From: Lujinxingia sediminis
GTDB taxonomy: Bacteria; Myxococcota_A; Bradymonadia; Bradymonadales; Bradymonadaceae
Direction: 5' to 3'
DNA length: 64,000 nt
NCBI RefSeq assembly: GCF_004005565.1
Contig: NZ_SADD01000003.1
Coordinates: forward strand, 186,001 to 250,000
Every line of letters starts with the position of its first letter. Positions within the stretch are counted from its first letter, which is position 1. Of this stretch, positions 9,505 through 18,122 are shown one piece after another. The notes under the pieces are model-generated. The model worked only from the letters and a program-made list of their open reading frames with translations, ran no database searches and was not told where the DNA came from. Made by a program: the position numbers and the translations under genes.

Positions 9505-9620
9505 GATGGTGACCGACCCTCGGATGAACATCTCAACGCCGAATTTCGGGGAGATGTCCGCCCCTCGGTCGAACATCTCGACGTGCTCTTGCGGGTGATG
9601 CCCAACCCTCGGTCGCACAC
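9505..9620. repeat. Degenerate REP-like copies
   Basis: Three imperfect copies of the GACCCTCGGTC palindrome (near 9516, 9557 and 9604) lie upstream of the acyl-CoA ligase start and next to the terminator of the protease gene. Spacing is again about 41-47 bp. Confidence 0.65.
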
Positions 9621-9624
9621 TGCG

Positions 9625-9664
9625 CAACAAAAAACCCCGGAGCAGCAAGCCGCTCCGGGGTTTT
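9625..9664 (-). terminator. Rho-independent terminator of the protease gene
   Basis: On the minus strand, AAAACCCCGGAGC and GCTCCGGGGTTTT form a strong stem (9631-9664) followed by a T-run. It lies 25 bases past the stop of the papain-like protease gene. Confidence 0.9.
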
Positions 9665-9688
9665 AACCTGGTACTTTCAATTGACGTC

Positions 9689-11203
9689 TCAGCGCACGAG
9701 CGTCAGATCCCAGCCCAGCAGGCTGCCGGTGTCGGCGCCGAAAGCGTCGATGACCTGAAGTGACCAGCTGCCCGCGGCCTCAAGGCCGACGAACGCGTCG
9801 GCCTGGTAGCTCTCAAAGAAGTCTTCGCCGGCCGCGCCATCGGCCTGGCGCAGTACAATCGAGTCGCCGTTGGGGTGAATCAGACGAACTTCGAGATCGC
9901 CGATGAAGCTGTGCGCCACCAGCACATCCACGCTCACCTCCAGCGCGGGGCCCTGACCGGTGACCTCAATGGTGCTGAGGACGCCGTTGGCATCGTCATC
10001 GGGGATCGCGAGCTCTGCGTCGCTGGAGAAGGTCGCCGGCTCACCCTCGCAAAGCGGCGAGTCGATGCAGGCGTCGTCGGCACAGCTGAGAGTGTCGCCG
10101 CAGACGGGCTCGGGCTCGGGCTCAGGCTCTTCGAAGACGGGGAGGTCGGTGGCGCGAGCGCTCAAGAACTCTTCGACGTAGCGGTACGAGATGTAACCGT
10201 AACCGTCGGGCACGCGCTCGTCGGCGTGGTCGGTGCCCCAGCTACCGGTGCCCCAGCTGTTTTTGAAGATGAAGAAGCCCGACTCGGTCATCGGCTCGCC
10301 ATTCTCGTCGAGCATCACCTCGCCCTTCTCATCGAGGCGCTCAACGGTCAGGGTGTCATCCCAACCCACCAGCAGGAAGGCGTGACCGGCTCGGCGTGCG
10401 CGGCTATCCGTCTTATCGGCCTCATTGGGGTAGAGGACGTAGCCTTTGCGGGCGTACTCGCGGTTGGTGGGCAGCGAGGAGGCGCCGTGGTTCCACGACT
10501 GGTAGTAGAAGTCACCCCCGGCGACCACCGCAGTGCCCTTATTCTTCATGATCGCTTTGATGTCGCGCTCACGCGTGGAGATCCAGCGGCTCGACGGAAG
10601 TTTCCACTTCTCGGCGTCCACGGCCTCCTGAGGCGGGTGCCCGTTGGTGTGACATTCGGTGGGGCGCTCGGCCTCATCGCCGGCGCAACGCTCGTCATTC
10701 GACGCGCCCCAGGGACGCGACTCATAGGGCCAGAAGGCCTCCTCGACGATCCCGAAATCGCTGATGGCGCGCAGGTTGTAGGTGGAGCTGGAGCCGGAGG
10801 TGTTCGGGAAGGAGTTGACCTCGAACTTCGCCGACCACTGCAGGTACTGCTCGGAGAAGTCTTTGTCGGGGAAGGTGCCTTCCTTGATGTAGAGGTGCTC
10901 CATCAGGGCGACCGCAGCGAAGATCGAGCAGACCCCGCGGCTTCCCTGGTTGGCGGTGGGCGACTGCAGCGCAAGCAGCTCGTAGTTGGTCGGCTCAAAG
11001 ACCTCATCGCCCTTGGCTTCGTTTTGAAGCGAGGCGTTCTCGGGCGCGCCGTCAAGAAGGGTGTCGAGGCTTTCAAGCGGCGGCGCAAAGACGGCGCTGT
11101 TGTCGGTAGTGGGCCCCTCAACCTCGGTGCCCTCACCACAGCTCGCGAGCACAAGGCTCGTACCGATCGCCAGCAACCACCACTTCTTGGTGTTCATCGC
11201 CAT
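9689..11203 (-). CDS. Papain-family (C1A) lipoprotein protease with P/Homo B domain
   Basis: A 504-residue predicted lipoprotein; the signal peptide LLAIGTSLVLASC carries a lipobox. The mature part has a C1A cysteine protease: NQGSRGVCSIFAA (catalytic Gln/Cys region, Cys near residue 91), RRAGHAFLLVGWDD (catalytic His) and FIFKNSWGTGSWG (catalytic Asn). A Pro/Glu linker (EEPEPEPEPVCGD) and a Cys-rich stretch lead to a C-terminal beta-sandwich ending in LEVRLIHPNGDSIVLR and WSLQVIDAFGADTGSLLGWDLTLVR, typical of a P/Homo B (proprotein convertase) domain. ATGs occur at 11203 and 11197; the first is used here. It is probably a cell-surface or periplasmic peptidase. Confidence 0.88.
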   Translation of the reverse strand: MAMNTKKWWLLAIGTSLVLASCGEGTEVEGPTTDNSAVFAPPLESLDTLLDGAPENASLQNEAKGDEVFEPTNYELLALQSPTANQGSRGVCSIFAAVALMEHLYIKEGTFPDKDFSEQYLQWSAKFEVNSFPNTSGSSSTYNLRAISDFGIVEEAFWPYESRPWGASNDERCAGDEAERPTECHTNGHPPQEAVDAEKWKLPSSRWISTRERDIKAIMKNKGTAVVAGGDFYYQSWNHGASSLPTNREYARKGYVLYPNEADKTDSRARRAGHAFLLVGWDDTLTVERLDEKGEVMLDENGEPMTESGFFIFKNSWGTGSWGTDHADERVPDGYGYISYRYVEEFLSARATDLPVFEEPEPEPEPVCGDTLSCADDACIDSPLCEGEPATFSSDAELAIPDDDANGVLSTIEVTGQGPALEVSVDVLVAHSFIGDLEVRLIHPNGDSIVLRQADGAAGEDFFESYQADAFVGLEAAGSWSLQVIDAFGADTGSLLGWDLTLVR

Positions 11204-11641
11204 AAAGAGTCTCTCAAAAGAAGATGCAAAAAACGCAGGGTTATCGTGGAACGCGCAGGCGCGGTGGAGCGCCATGACGCCGCGCGTCGATGTCCATCAA
11301 AGTGCCGGGCACCATACTCAAAAGCCCGCAGAGATTGCAACATGTTACCTACATAGGCCTACCCCCTGCCCCGAGCGGGTGAGACATGCTGGATGTCCCG
11401 CTGAGACGGGCCTGTTTCAAGCGCGCGGCGAGAAGCCCTTGCACGTCGCAAATCCGTTTCAACTCTGCGACAGACGTTTCAAATCATCGGCATACATCCT
11501 CATCCTCTCAAAAGCAGCAGGCTTCAGCGGCGCGGACCAGCGTCAGCGCCCTACGTGTTAGTATCGCGAGTATTAACGGGACTTTGCGTGATGCGCGTCA
11601 CTTTTTGCGTGCCGGGGGTCGGCCGCCGGTCCGTCGCCAGC
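11204..11641. other. Intergenic region, no gene recognised
   Basis: A divergent interval between the protease and thioredoxin genes. It holds one nested hairpin, AGCGGG...CCCGCT with inner GACA/TGTC, near 11377-11405, and AT-richer DNA near 11480-11580 that could hold a promoter. No coding frame was supported. Confidence 0.4.
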
Positions 11642-11669
11642 GCCATCTCTTAAGATGGCATGGTATAAT
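11642..11669 (+). promoter_or_regulatory. Putative promoter with abutting operator
   Basis: A perfect inverted repeat GCCATCT-ctta-AGATGGC (11642-11659) ends 4 bases before TATAAT (11664-11669). The repeat occupies the -35/spacer zone, so a repressor or activator bound there could control the downstream thioredoxin gene. The -35 hexamer is not recognisable. Confidence 0.5.
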
Positions 11670-11738
11670 GTTTGCTGAGCGCGAGGGTGGGATTTCATAG
11701 ACGCGCCTTATAGGGCGGCATTTTTTAAGGAGAACACG

Positions 11739-12107
11739 ATGGCAGTCAAAGCATTGACGACGCAGGCCGAGATCGAGGCGATCATGGCACCGGACGGACC
11801 GGCCGCGCTGATCGACTTCTGGGCGGGGTGGTGTGGCCCCTGCAAGATGATGGCCCCGCAATTTGAGGCGGCGGCCGAAGAGATGGCCGACCAACCTGTG
11901 GCCTTCTACAAGCTCGATACCGAGAACTATCCGGCACTTGCCCGGGCGTTTAACGTGCGCAGCCTTCCGACACTGATCGCGGTGCGAGATGGGGAGATCC
12001 AGGAGGTTTCCATCGGGGCGAAGAGAGCCGCTCAGATCGTGGCGCTGGCGCAGCGCATTAACCCGGATCGCCCGCCTGGATTTTTCAAAAAACTATTTGG
12101 TGGATGA
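11739..12107 (+). CDS. Thioredoxin
   Basis: A 122-residue cytoplasmic thioredoxin-fold protein. The redox-active motif WCGPCK is in IDFWAGWCGPCKMMAPQF, and the cis-Pro loop is SLPTLIAV. There is no signal peptide, so it should act as a general disulfide reductase. An ideal AAGGAG with 7-nt spacing precedes the ATG, and a hairpin plus T6 tract sits directly before the ribosome-binding site. After the TGA stop the same frame stays open for about 59 codons, to a TAA near 12281. The next gene encodes a haem lipoprotein, so a small redox operon is possible. Confidence 0.93.
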   Translation: MAVKALTTQAEIEAIMAPDGPAALIDFWAGWCGPCKMMAPQFEAAAEEMADQPVAFYKLDTENYPALARAFNVRSLPTLIAVRDGEIQEVSIGAKRAAQIVALAQRINPDRPPGFFKKLFGG

Positions 12108-12291
12108 GGACGCCCCGGCGAGCCCGACCTCTCTGAGGAGGCTCATTTCGAGGTGGTCATCCGCGATGAGCCCTGGCGAGCACCACCGGCTTTATCGCGG
12201 TACCTGTACCATCCACGCCTGCGTCAGGCTTACCTTGAGCGGGTGACGAAGGCCGATGCCCTGATATGTGTCGTTTTTTAAGGAGATGCTG

Positions 12292-13026
12292 ATGAAGCGT
12301 GATGGCGAGTATGGGACACGGATATGGAGCATCGCCCCCCGGTGGCCGGCCCTGCTGCTGGGTGGCGCGATGGTGCTTGGTGCCTGCGAGCGCGGACCCG
12401 AAACGGCCGCTCCGGAAGAGGTGGCGGCACAGGCCGAAACCGAGAAAGAAAAGCACAGCACTGATGCTCCCGACACCGTGTCTTCGGAGGAGGAAGCTCA
12501 AGACAGGCCTGCCCTACCCGAGGGTTGGAACCTTCTTCAGGCGGAACGTCTAAGCGCTGAGCAACGCGCGCAGCTGGAGCGGGCTGAAGCGGCGCGGAAG
12601 GCCCTGGCGAGCACGCTGATGGGGCGGGTGATGGGGGTGGTCCAGGAGAAGGGGGCACCGGCGGCGGTGGAGGTCTGCCATAGCGAGGCAGGTCCCCTGA
12701 CCGCGGAGGTGGGTGAGGAGCACGGGGTGCGCATCGGCCGCTTCTCCGAGAAGTTGCGAAACGCAGATAACCAGCCGCCTCCCTGGGCCGCGGCGGTGGC
12801 CAACGAGGCCGGCGAGCCACGCGTGGGCGTGGGGCCTCAGCAGGAGCTTGCGGTGCTCAGCCCGATTCGCATCGCCGCGCCGTGTCTTACCTGCCACGGC
12901 GATCGCGAGTCGCTGGCGCCGCAAGTCGCCCGGGCGATCGCCGAGTATTATCCCGAAGATCGAGCCACCGGCTATGCCGAGGGCGATCTACGGGGTTGGT
13001 TCTGGGTGGAGGTACCCGGAAGTTGA
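12292..13026 (+). CDS. Tll0287-like (DUF3365) haem-binding lipoprotein
   Basis: A 244-residue predicted lipoprotein: signal peptide ending in MVLGACERG, then a Glu/Ala/Thr-rich linker, then a sensor-like domain. PAAVEVCHSEAG and the c-type haem motif CLTCHG (residues ~200-205) match the Tll0287-like / DUF3365 family, which covalently binds a haem and appears alone or in sensor proteins. AAGGAG at 12280-12285 points to the ATG at 12292; an ATG at 12286 would overlap that site. The upstream thioredoxin could help with apocytochrome thiols, but that is inference. Confidence 0.85.
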   Translation: MKRDGEYGTRIWSIAPRWPALLLGGAMVLGACERGPETAAPEEVAAQAETEKEKHSTDAPDTVSSEEEAQDRPALPEGWNLLQAERLSAEQRAQLERAEAARKALASTLMGRVMGVVQEKGAPAAVEVCHSEAGPLTAEVGEEHGVRIGRFSEKLRNADNQPPPWAAAVANEAGEPRVGVGPQQELAVLSPIRIAAPCLTCHGDRESLAPQVARAIAEYYPEDRATGYAEGDLRGWFWVEVPGS

Positions 13027-13027
13027 G

Positions 13028-13240
13028 AGGGTATGGCCGACCCTCGGTCGGTCGATTCTCAACAACGATGCGGGTGGTGCACGACCCTCGGTCGAACGAT
13101 CTTCAGCAATCACGCGGGTGGTGCACGACCCTCGGTCGAACGATCTTCAGCAATCACGCCGCGATGTTCGTCCCTCGGTCGAACGAGCTTCAGCAATCAC
13201 GCCGCGATGTTCGTCCCTCGGTCGGACCGTCTGCAGCAAT
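13028..13240. repeat. REP-like palindrome array, five units
   Basis: Five copies of the CGACCCTCGGTCG palindrome start near 13038, 13082, 13126, 13169 and 13212, giving a period of 43-44 bp. The DNA between copies is also similar (cttcagcaatcacgc), so these are whole-unit tandem repeats, not repeats with unique spacers. The array fills most of a 340-bp gap. Confidence 0.88.
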
Positions 13241-13322
13241 GCTGCTGGCAAAATCTGCACACGTCTCGCCCAAACGCAGTAATCCCGACGCCTGTGCTAG
13301 ACGCGAGCCAAACCATTGGCTA

Positions 13323-13366
13323 CCTCTGAGAGAGGTCATCGAAGGGGTCTCTCTCGGAGGTTTTTT
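13323..13366 (+). promoter_or_regulatory. Terminator-like leader hairpin covering the ribosome-binding site
   Basis: CCTCTGAGAGAG (13323-13334) pairs with CTCTCTCGGAGG (13349-13360), with one G-U pair, and T6 follows at 13361-13366, directly before the ATG at 13367. The right arm contains the GGAGG Shine-Dalgarno site. The structure could terminate transcription, hide the ribosome-binding site, or both. Confidence 0.7.
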
Positions 13367-15724
13367 ATGGGTCGTCGTGTTTCACTGTCGTCGTGCCTGG
13401 CTACAAGCGCGCTCTCGCTCCTGGTTGCGCTCGGTGCCACGGCCTGCTCGGGTTGTAGTGATGAAGATCTCACCGGCACTCAGATCTGTGCAACTGACGA
13501 GGACTGCACAGGTGCTGAACGGTGCGTAGCCGACCGCTGCGTGGAGGACGACGCCGGCGGCGACACCGACACCGGGGCGCTCGACGGCGGTGAGGACGGC
13601 GGCCATGATGCCCGGGATGACGCCGATGCCCCGCTGGAGTGCGGCGTCGATGAGAGCGCGTGTGCCGGGGTCTGCTGTAGCGCCGAGCAGGTCTGTCTGG
13701 GAGATGCATGCGTCGACACACGGGGGGAGTGTGAGCGCACCGAGGAGTGCGCACTCAACGAGATCTGCGAGCCCTCCATCGGGCAGTGCCTTCCCCGCGA
13801 CCAGATCGCCGTCTGCGAGTACCGACCTCCGGTCGGGGAATTGGAGCCCTCGCCGGGCTGCACCTGGGTGCCCGACGGGCTGGAGTTCGAAGGCAGAGGC
13901 GATGTGGTGGCCGTGCCGGTTGTCGCAAACCTCAGCGATGATAACGGCGACGGTGTCACCGATACCGACGATATCCCCGACATCGTCTTCCCATCGTTCA
14001 ACCGCAACAGCCAGGGCTGCTGCAACGTCGACGCCACGGTGCGCGTGGTGGAGGGGCGCTGCGCCGAAGACGGCACCATGCGCACCATCGCCTCGATCAG
14101 CGAGCCTCCCGTCAACAACGACTCCGGCCTGGCGCTGGCAGACCTCGATGGCGACGGCGTCGCCGAAATCATCGGCGTAACGCGCAACGCCGCCGGCCAG
14201 CCCCAGGGCACAGTGGCGTTTCGTCGCATCAGCGACGACGCCAGCCAGTGGGAGCCGATGTGGCATAACCCCGACTATCCCGCCTGGAATGTTCATACCC
14301 GCGGAGGCGCCAACACCTCGGTGGCCGATCTCGATGCCGACGGGCAACCGGAGGTTATCATCGGCAATGTGGTGCTCAACGGTCAGAGTGGCATTCTCAA
14401 ATGGGATGGCGTGGTCACAAGCGCCGATCACACCGGCGGTCCCGGTGGCATCGGCAACAATGCGTTTCTGGGGCCCTCCTCCACGGTGGCCGATGTGACG
14501 CTCGACGGCACCCAGGAGATCATCGCCGGAAACACCCTCTACAACCACCGCGGGGAGGTCTTATGGACGTACGCCTTCACCTCGCAGAACTCCCGCTGTC
14601 AGGGTCCCTTAACCTGTGACGGATTTAACGCCGTGGCACGTTTTAACGAAGGAGATCATCCCAACATCGTGCTGGTGCGCCGCGGGGAGATCATCGTGCT
14701 CGACCACCTGGGCCAGGAGGTCTGGAAGATCGGTGTGCCGCTGGACGACTGCTCCAACGGCAATGAGGCTGGCCCGCCCACGATCGCAGATTTCGACGGC
14801 GACGGGATCCCCGAGATCGGCACTGCCGGCGCCGACTTCTACGTGGTCGCCAAACGGGAATGCGACGTCGACAACTGGGAGGCTCTGGGCTGCTCCGATC
14901 GCGGTATCCTCTGGAAGACCCCCAACCAGGACTGCTCCAGCCGCGCCACCGCCTCCAGCGTCTTCGACTTTGAGGGTGACGGCAAGGCGGAGGTTGTCTA
15001 CGCCGATGAGCAAAACTTCTACATCCTGGATGGAACCTCGGGCGAGGTGCTCTTTGAGGACGGGCAACACGAGAGCAATACGCGCATTGAGATGCCGGTG
15101 ATCGCCGACGTCGACAACGACGGTTCGGCCGAAGTGCTGGTGGCCTCGGCGTATGGAAATCGCGGCGATCGCCCGGGGCTGTGGGTCTGGAAGGACGCCC
15201 GAAACAACTGGGTACGCACCCGACGCATCTGGAACCAGCACGCGTATTCGGTGACCAACATCACCGAGGACGCACGTGTGCCCCGAATCCCCGAGCGAAA
15301 CTGGGAGAACGGCCGGCTCAACAACTTCCGCCAGAACGTCCAACCCGATGGCCTCTTCGACGCGCCGGATCTGGTCGTGGAGGAGGTCACCACCAATCAG
15401 GTCTCCTGTGGGACGGAGGGCGAACTGCGCATCAGCGTGGTGGTAGGCAATCAGGGGGCTCGAAGTGTGCCTCAAGGCACCCCCGTGGTGGTGACGCTCT
15501 CACGCAACAGCACCGTTTTGCTCGATGAGCGTCTTGAGCTGAGCGAGGCGTTGCTCCCCGGCAACACCGAACGCTTTGAGCTGAGCGTGGAGGTAACCAA
15601 CGCGCTGCTGCAGGCTGAATTCGAGCTGCGCGTGGGAGCCGATCCGGACAACCGTTTCAACGAGTGCAACGAAGACAACAATGAGCAACTCGTCGAAGGG
15701 GTGCAGTGTCGCATCCTCGGCTGA
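13367..15724 (+). CDS. FG-GAP/VCBS repeat lipoprotein with CARDB-like C-terminal domain
   Basis: A 785-residue predicted lipoprotein; the signal peptide ends ALGATAC. A Cys-rich, Asp-rich segment follows (EGF-like spacing CATDEDCTGAERCVADRC). The bulk is a beta-propeller of FG-GAP/VCBS repeats with calcium-binding loops such as DDNGDGVTDTDD, DLDGDGVAE, DFDGDGIPE and DVDNDGSAE. The last ~110 residues look like a CARDB or Ig-like adhesion domain (LVVEEVTTNQVSCGTEGELR) and contain an acidic NECNEDNNEQ motif. It is probably a cell-surface adhesin-like protein; ligand unknown. The start is set by GGAGG, which is buried in the preceding hairpin. Confidence 0.85.
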   Translation: MGRRVSLSSCLATSALSLLVALGATACSGCSDEDLTGTQICATDEDCTGAERCVADRCVEDDAGGDTDTGALDGGEDGGHDARDDADAPLECGVDESACAGVCCSAEQVCLGDACVDTRGECERTEECALNEICEPSIGQCLPRDQIAVCEYRPPVGELEPSPGCTWVPDGLEFEGRGDVVAVPVVANLSDDNGDGVTDTDDIPDIVFPSFNRNSQGCCNVDATVRVVEGRCAEDGTMRTIASISEPPVNNDSGLALADLDGDGVAEIIGVTRNAAGQPQGTVAFRRISDDASQWEPMWHNPDYPAWNVHTRGGANTSVADLDADGQPEVIIGNVVLNGQSGILKWDGVVTSADHTGGPGGIGNNAFLGPSSTVADVTLDGTQEIIAGNTLYNHRGEVLWTYAFTSQNSRCQGPLTCDGFNAVARFNEGDHPNIVLVRRGEIIVLDHLGQEVWKIGVPLDDCSNGNEAGPPTIADFDGDGIPEIGTAGADFYVVAKRECDVDNWEALGCSDRGILWKTPNQDCSSRATASSVFDFEGDGKAEVVYADEQNFYILDGTSGEVLFEDGQHESNTRIEMPVIADVDNDGSAEVLVASAYGNRGDRPGLWVWKDARNNWVRTRRIWNQHAYSVTNITEDARVPRIPERNWENGRLNNFRQNVQPDGLFDAPDLVVEEVTTNQVSCGTEGELRISVVVGNQGARSVPQGTPVVVTLSRNSTVLLDERLELSEALLPGNTERFELSVEVTNALLQAEFELRVGADPDNRFNECNEDNNEQLVEGVQCRILG

Positions 15725-15823
15725 TCATCGTGCTGGCGGCCAACCCTCGGTCGGCTCATTCGCCCGAGAGTTGGTCACCTCCCACGAAGTTTGACCGACC
15801 CTCGGTTCGACCATCTTAAGACG
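15725..15823. repeat. Two REP-like copies before the 204-bp duplication
   Basis: Copies near 15743 (CCAACCCTCGGTCGG) and 15794 (CCGACCCTCGGTTCG). No gene is seen. Together with the next entry this fills the 526-bp gap between the FG-GAP lipoprotein and the DUF892 gene. Confidence 0.65.
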
Positions 15824-16231
15824 TGTCCGACCCTCGGTTGAGCAATACGTCGGCTCCAAGCGCTCCGACGCCTTCTCGCATCTCACCTCTCCCCCCCCTT
15901 TTTCCCGTTGACCGCTTCCCCTCACCTACCATGGCAGGCGTTCCGGTTTGGTGACCAGTGTTGGTGCCAACGTTTATCGCAGAACCCCACCAGGGGTCTT
16001 CTTCGACACACCCACACCTTTGAGATGTGTCCGACCCTCGGTTGAGCAATACGTCGGCTCCAAGCGCTCCGACGCCTTCTCGCATCTCACCTCTCCCCCC
16101 CCTTTTTCCCGTTGACCGCTTCCCCTCACCTGCCATGGCAGGGGTTCCGGTTTGGTGACCAGTGTTGGTGCCAACGTTTATCGCAGAACCCCACCAGGGG
16201 TCTTCTTCGACACACCCACACCTTTGGGTGG
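15824..16231. repeat. 204-bp tandem duplication with REP-like palindrome
   Basis: Two near-identical direct copies, starting at 15824 and 16028. Each begins with TGTCCGACCCTCGGTTG, includes a C7-8/T5 tract, and ends with cacacccacaccttt. I saw only about two substitutions, including taccatggcaggc versus tgccatggcaggg. The second copy forms the leader of the DUF892 gene. Confidence 0.9.
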
Positions 16232-16250
16232 CGTTTTTACAGGAGGCATC

Positions 16251-16751
16251 ATGAGCACCGACCCTCATCATCAGCTACTGATCAAGTGGCTTGAAGGCGC
16301 ATATACACTGGAGAAAACTCTGAGCAAGGCACTTACCCGACAGGCCAAACACGCCCGGGAGTTTCCCGAGCTGCAGGCCCGTCTCCACGAGCACACACGC
16401 GAGACCAAACGTCACTGCGAGCTTGTAAAGCACTGCCTGAAAGACCTCGGCGCCGAGGCCCCGGAGTGGCGCGCGAAAGCATCGGGCTTTGCGGGTGCGG
16501 CTCAGGCCGGATTCACGGGGTTTCTGGACAACACCTTTGTCAAAGACACCATGATCGGGGCCGCCAGCGAAGAGTTAGAGATCTCGATGTATCAGGCCAT
16601 CATCGCGCTGGCGGAGAAGTTGGGAGAAGCCGAGATCGCCAGCATCTGCTCAGATATTTTAGAAGACGAGCGCGCGATGCTCGCATTTTTCAACGATAAT
16701 CTCCCCCAGATGATCCGCGCCGGAGTGGAGAACAACATGCTGAGAGGATGA
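16251..16751 (+). CDS. DUF892 (YciF-like) ferritin-like protein
   Basis: A 166-residue all-helical protein. It has the DUF892/YciF layout of two antiparallel helix pairs with spaced Glu/His: YTLEKTLSKAL, LQARLHEHTRETKRHCELVKHCL, then FVKDTMIGAASEELEISMYQ and DILEDERAMLAFF, which supply likely di-metal ligands. Family members are stress-associated ferritin-like proteins of uncertain activity. AGGAGG precedes the ATG at 16251. Just upstream are a CACCC/GGGTG hairpin and T5, resembling the leader of the FG-GAP gene, and the whole leader has been duplicated. Confidence 0.85.
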   Translation: MSTDPHHQLLIKWLEGAYTLEKTLSKALTRQAKHAREFPELQARLHEHTRETKRHCELVKHCLKDLGAEAPEWRAKASGFAGAAQAGFTGFLDNTFVKDTMIGAASEELEISMYQAIIALAEKLGEAEIASICSDILEDERAMLAFFNDNLPQMIRAGVENNMLRG

Positions 16752-16812
16752 CATCCCCCGCGATCCAACAACCGGGCTCACAAGACCTGCCGGTTGGCAC
16801 CGACAGCCAGTG

Positions 16813-16880
16813 CGCGTGATGTCCAACCGAGGGTTGGACATCACGCGATTATGCTCAACCGAGGGTTGGACATCACGTCG
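16813..16880. repeat. Perfect REP hairpin plus a half-decayed copy beside the RAYT gene
   Basis: 16-bp perfect arms CGCGTGATGTCCAACC (16813-16828) and GGTTGGACATCACGCG (16832-16847) with a 3-nt GAG loop form the longest palindrome of the family in the window. A second copy, keeping only the right side intact, follows at about 16852-16880. Nothing else was recognised between 16752 and 17159. Confidence 0.9.
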
Positions 16881-17159
16881 GTGTGGTGCGTCGCAATAGC
16901 ACGTGCATTTTTGCGCTTTTTGCGACCTCGGACGCGCATCATGAGTCGTGAGATTCCGTTCTGGTGCCTGGATCCAGCCCGTACCGGCCACAAACAGACA
17001 CAACCCGGCCCTCGTCAGCCTCACCCGGGCCGGAGGAGATTGGAACCTGTCGCGCGGGCTGAAAAAAACGCCCCTCACTCAAAATCCCCCGTATATGTTC
17101 CATCGCTGTGGGCACTCGAAGAGCACCGGTGCCTTAGCATCTAGAGCCGGCAAACAGCC

Positions 17160-18122
17160 TCACGAGCCCGCGTCGGGAAGAAGAACATGATTCCCCGGAG
17201 GGCAATGCCCCAGGCATAGCGCCAACTCTTCTGGCCCCGCCGGCTTGCAGCTAACACGAGCGTGTTGCTTCAACCAGAGGGTACCGCAGGGGAACACGAC
17301 TCCGGTCTTTTTGGCCTTCCACCGCAAGCGAATCCGCTCGTAGACGCGAACAAACGACGCGTACTGAAGCTCCGCTGCCTCGCGCAGCGCCGGGAACGTT
17401 GCGACAAATCGCGGCGCTTTCTGCACGCGCGGACAGGGGGTCGAAGGCCGCGTGGTCGTCGGTAACCCCAGAACTCTGAGCACACCCTCCGCGCCGACCT
17501 TCCCGCGCTCTCGCTCCGCGAGCACCTCCTTGAGCGCATCGTCCAGGAGCCCCTCAAAGTGCTCCTGTGCCTCCTCCAAACTCATCTGCTCGTAGCCGGG
17601 GGGAGGTGTCGGAGTAAACTCCACGTACTTCTCGGAGCGCCTCCCGTAGCCTTCGGGCTTCATGACCCGCATCGGTTTTCCCCAGTCTCGAGGCAGTATC
17701 ATCATACCCGGCCACTCCTCAGGGTGGTCGCATTCACCGGTACGCACCGGATTGAGCCAGATGTAGATCAACTGCTTGACCAGCGCCGCCTGATCGAGGA
17801 CCACCATGTCGTGGTACCCGCGGGAATCCCAGAAGTAGCCACTTCGATCGAGGTCGCGGTTTCGCGCGCGGGCCACCCCGGCCATCGCATCTCGCATAAA
17901 TCCACTCCGCGTGGCGTGCACATCGGTGGCCAGCACATGAACATGGTTGGACATGGCGACGAAGGCGTGAATGCGCAAACCGTGGCGCGAGGCGGAACGT
18001 GCGATCTCGTAGCGAAAAATCTCGTTCATCACGACATCCGGCCGCAGCAAAAACTCGCGATCATGGGTGCGACGGCTCATCACGGCGACCTGATTTTCGG
18101 TGTGGCAGCGAGGTAGGGTCAT
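17160..18122 (-). CDS. REP-associated tyrosine transposase (RAYT, Y1_Tnp family)
   Basis: A 320-residue HUH single-strand DNA transposase of the IS200/IS605-like Y1 family. The N-terminal half has the motifs: QVAVMSRRTHDREFLLRP, the HUH metal site in HAFVAMSNHVHVLATD, and the helix IYIWLNPVRTGE with the likely nucleophilic Tyr. The C-terminal ~140 residues form a basic, helical extension. RAYTs are usually single-copy genes flanked by the REP palindromes they process. Here a perfect palindrome lies downstream (16813-16847) and several degenerate ones upstream (18255-18560). The frame is intact. No paired transposon ends or target duplication were recognised. Confidence 0.88.
   Translation of the reverse strand: MTLPRCHTENQVAVMSRRTHDREFLLRPDVVMNEIFRYEIARSASRHGLRIHAFVAMSNHVHVLATDVHATRSGFMRDAMAGVARARNRDLDRSGYFWDSRGYHDMVVLDQAALVKQLIYIWLNPVRTGECDHPEEWPGMMILPRDWGKPMRVMKPEGYGRRSEKYVEFTPTPPPGYEQMSLEEAQEHFEGLLDDALKEVLAERERGKVGAEGVLRVLGLPTTTRPSTPCPRVQKAPRFVATFPALREAAELQYASFVRVYERIRLRWKAKKTGVVFPCGTLWLKQHARVSCKPAGPEELALCLGHCPPGNHVLLPDAGS

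Noticed and set aside
9875-11356. 493-codon plus-strand open frame
   Set aside because: It lies opposite the papain-like protease, which has catalytic motifs, a lipobox and a terminator.
13028-13240. Possible CRISPR array (palindromic repeat every 43-44 bp)
   Set aside because: The DNA between the palindromes is itself repeated, the repeat core is too short and variable, and no cas gene is near. The CARF domain of RtcR is not evidence of CRISPR here.
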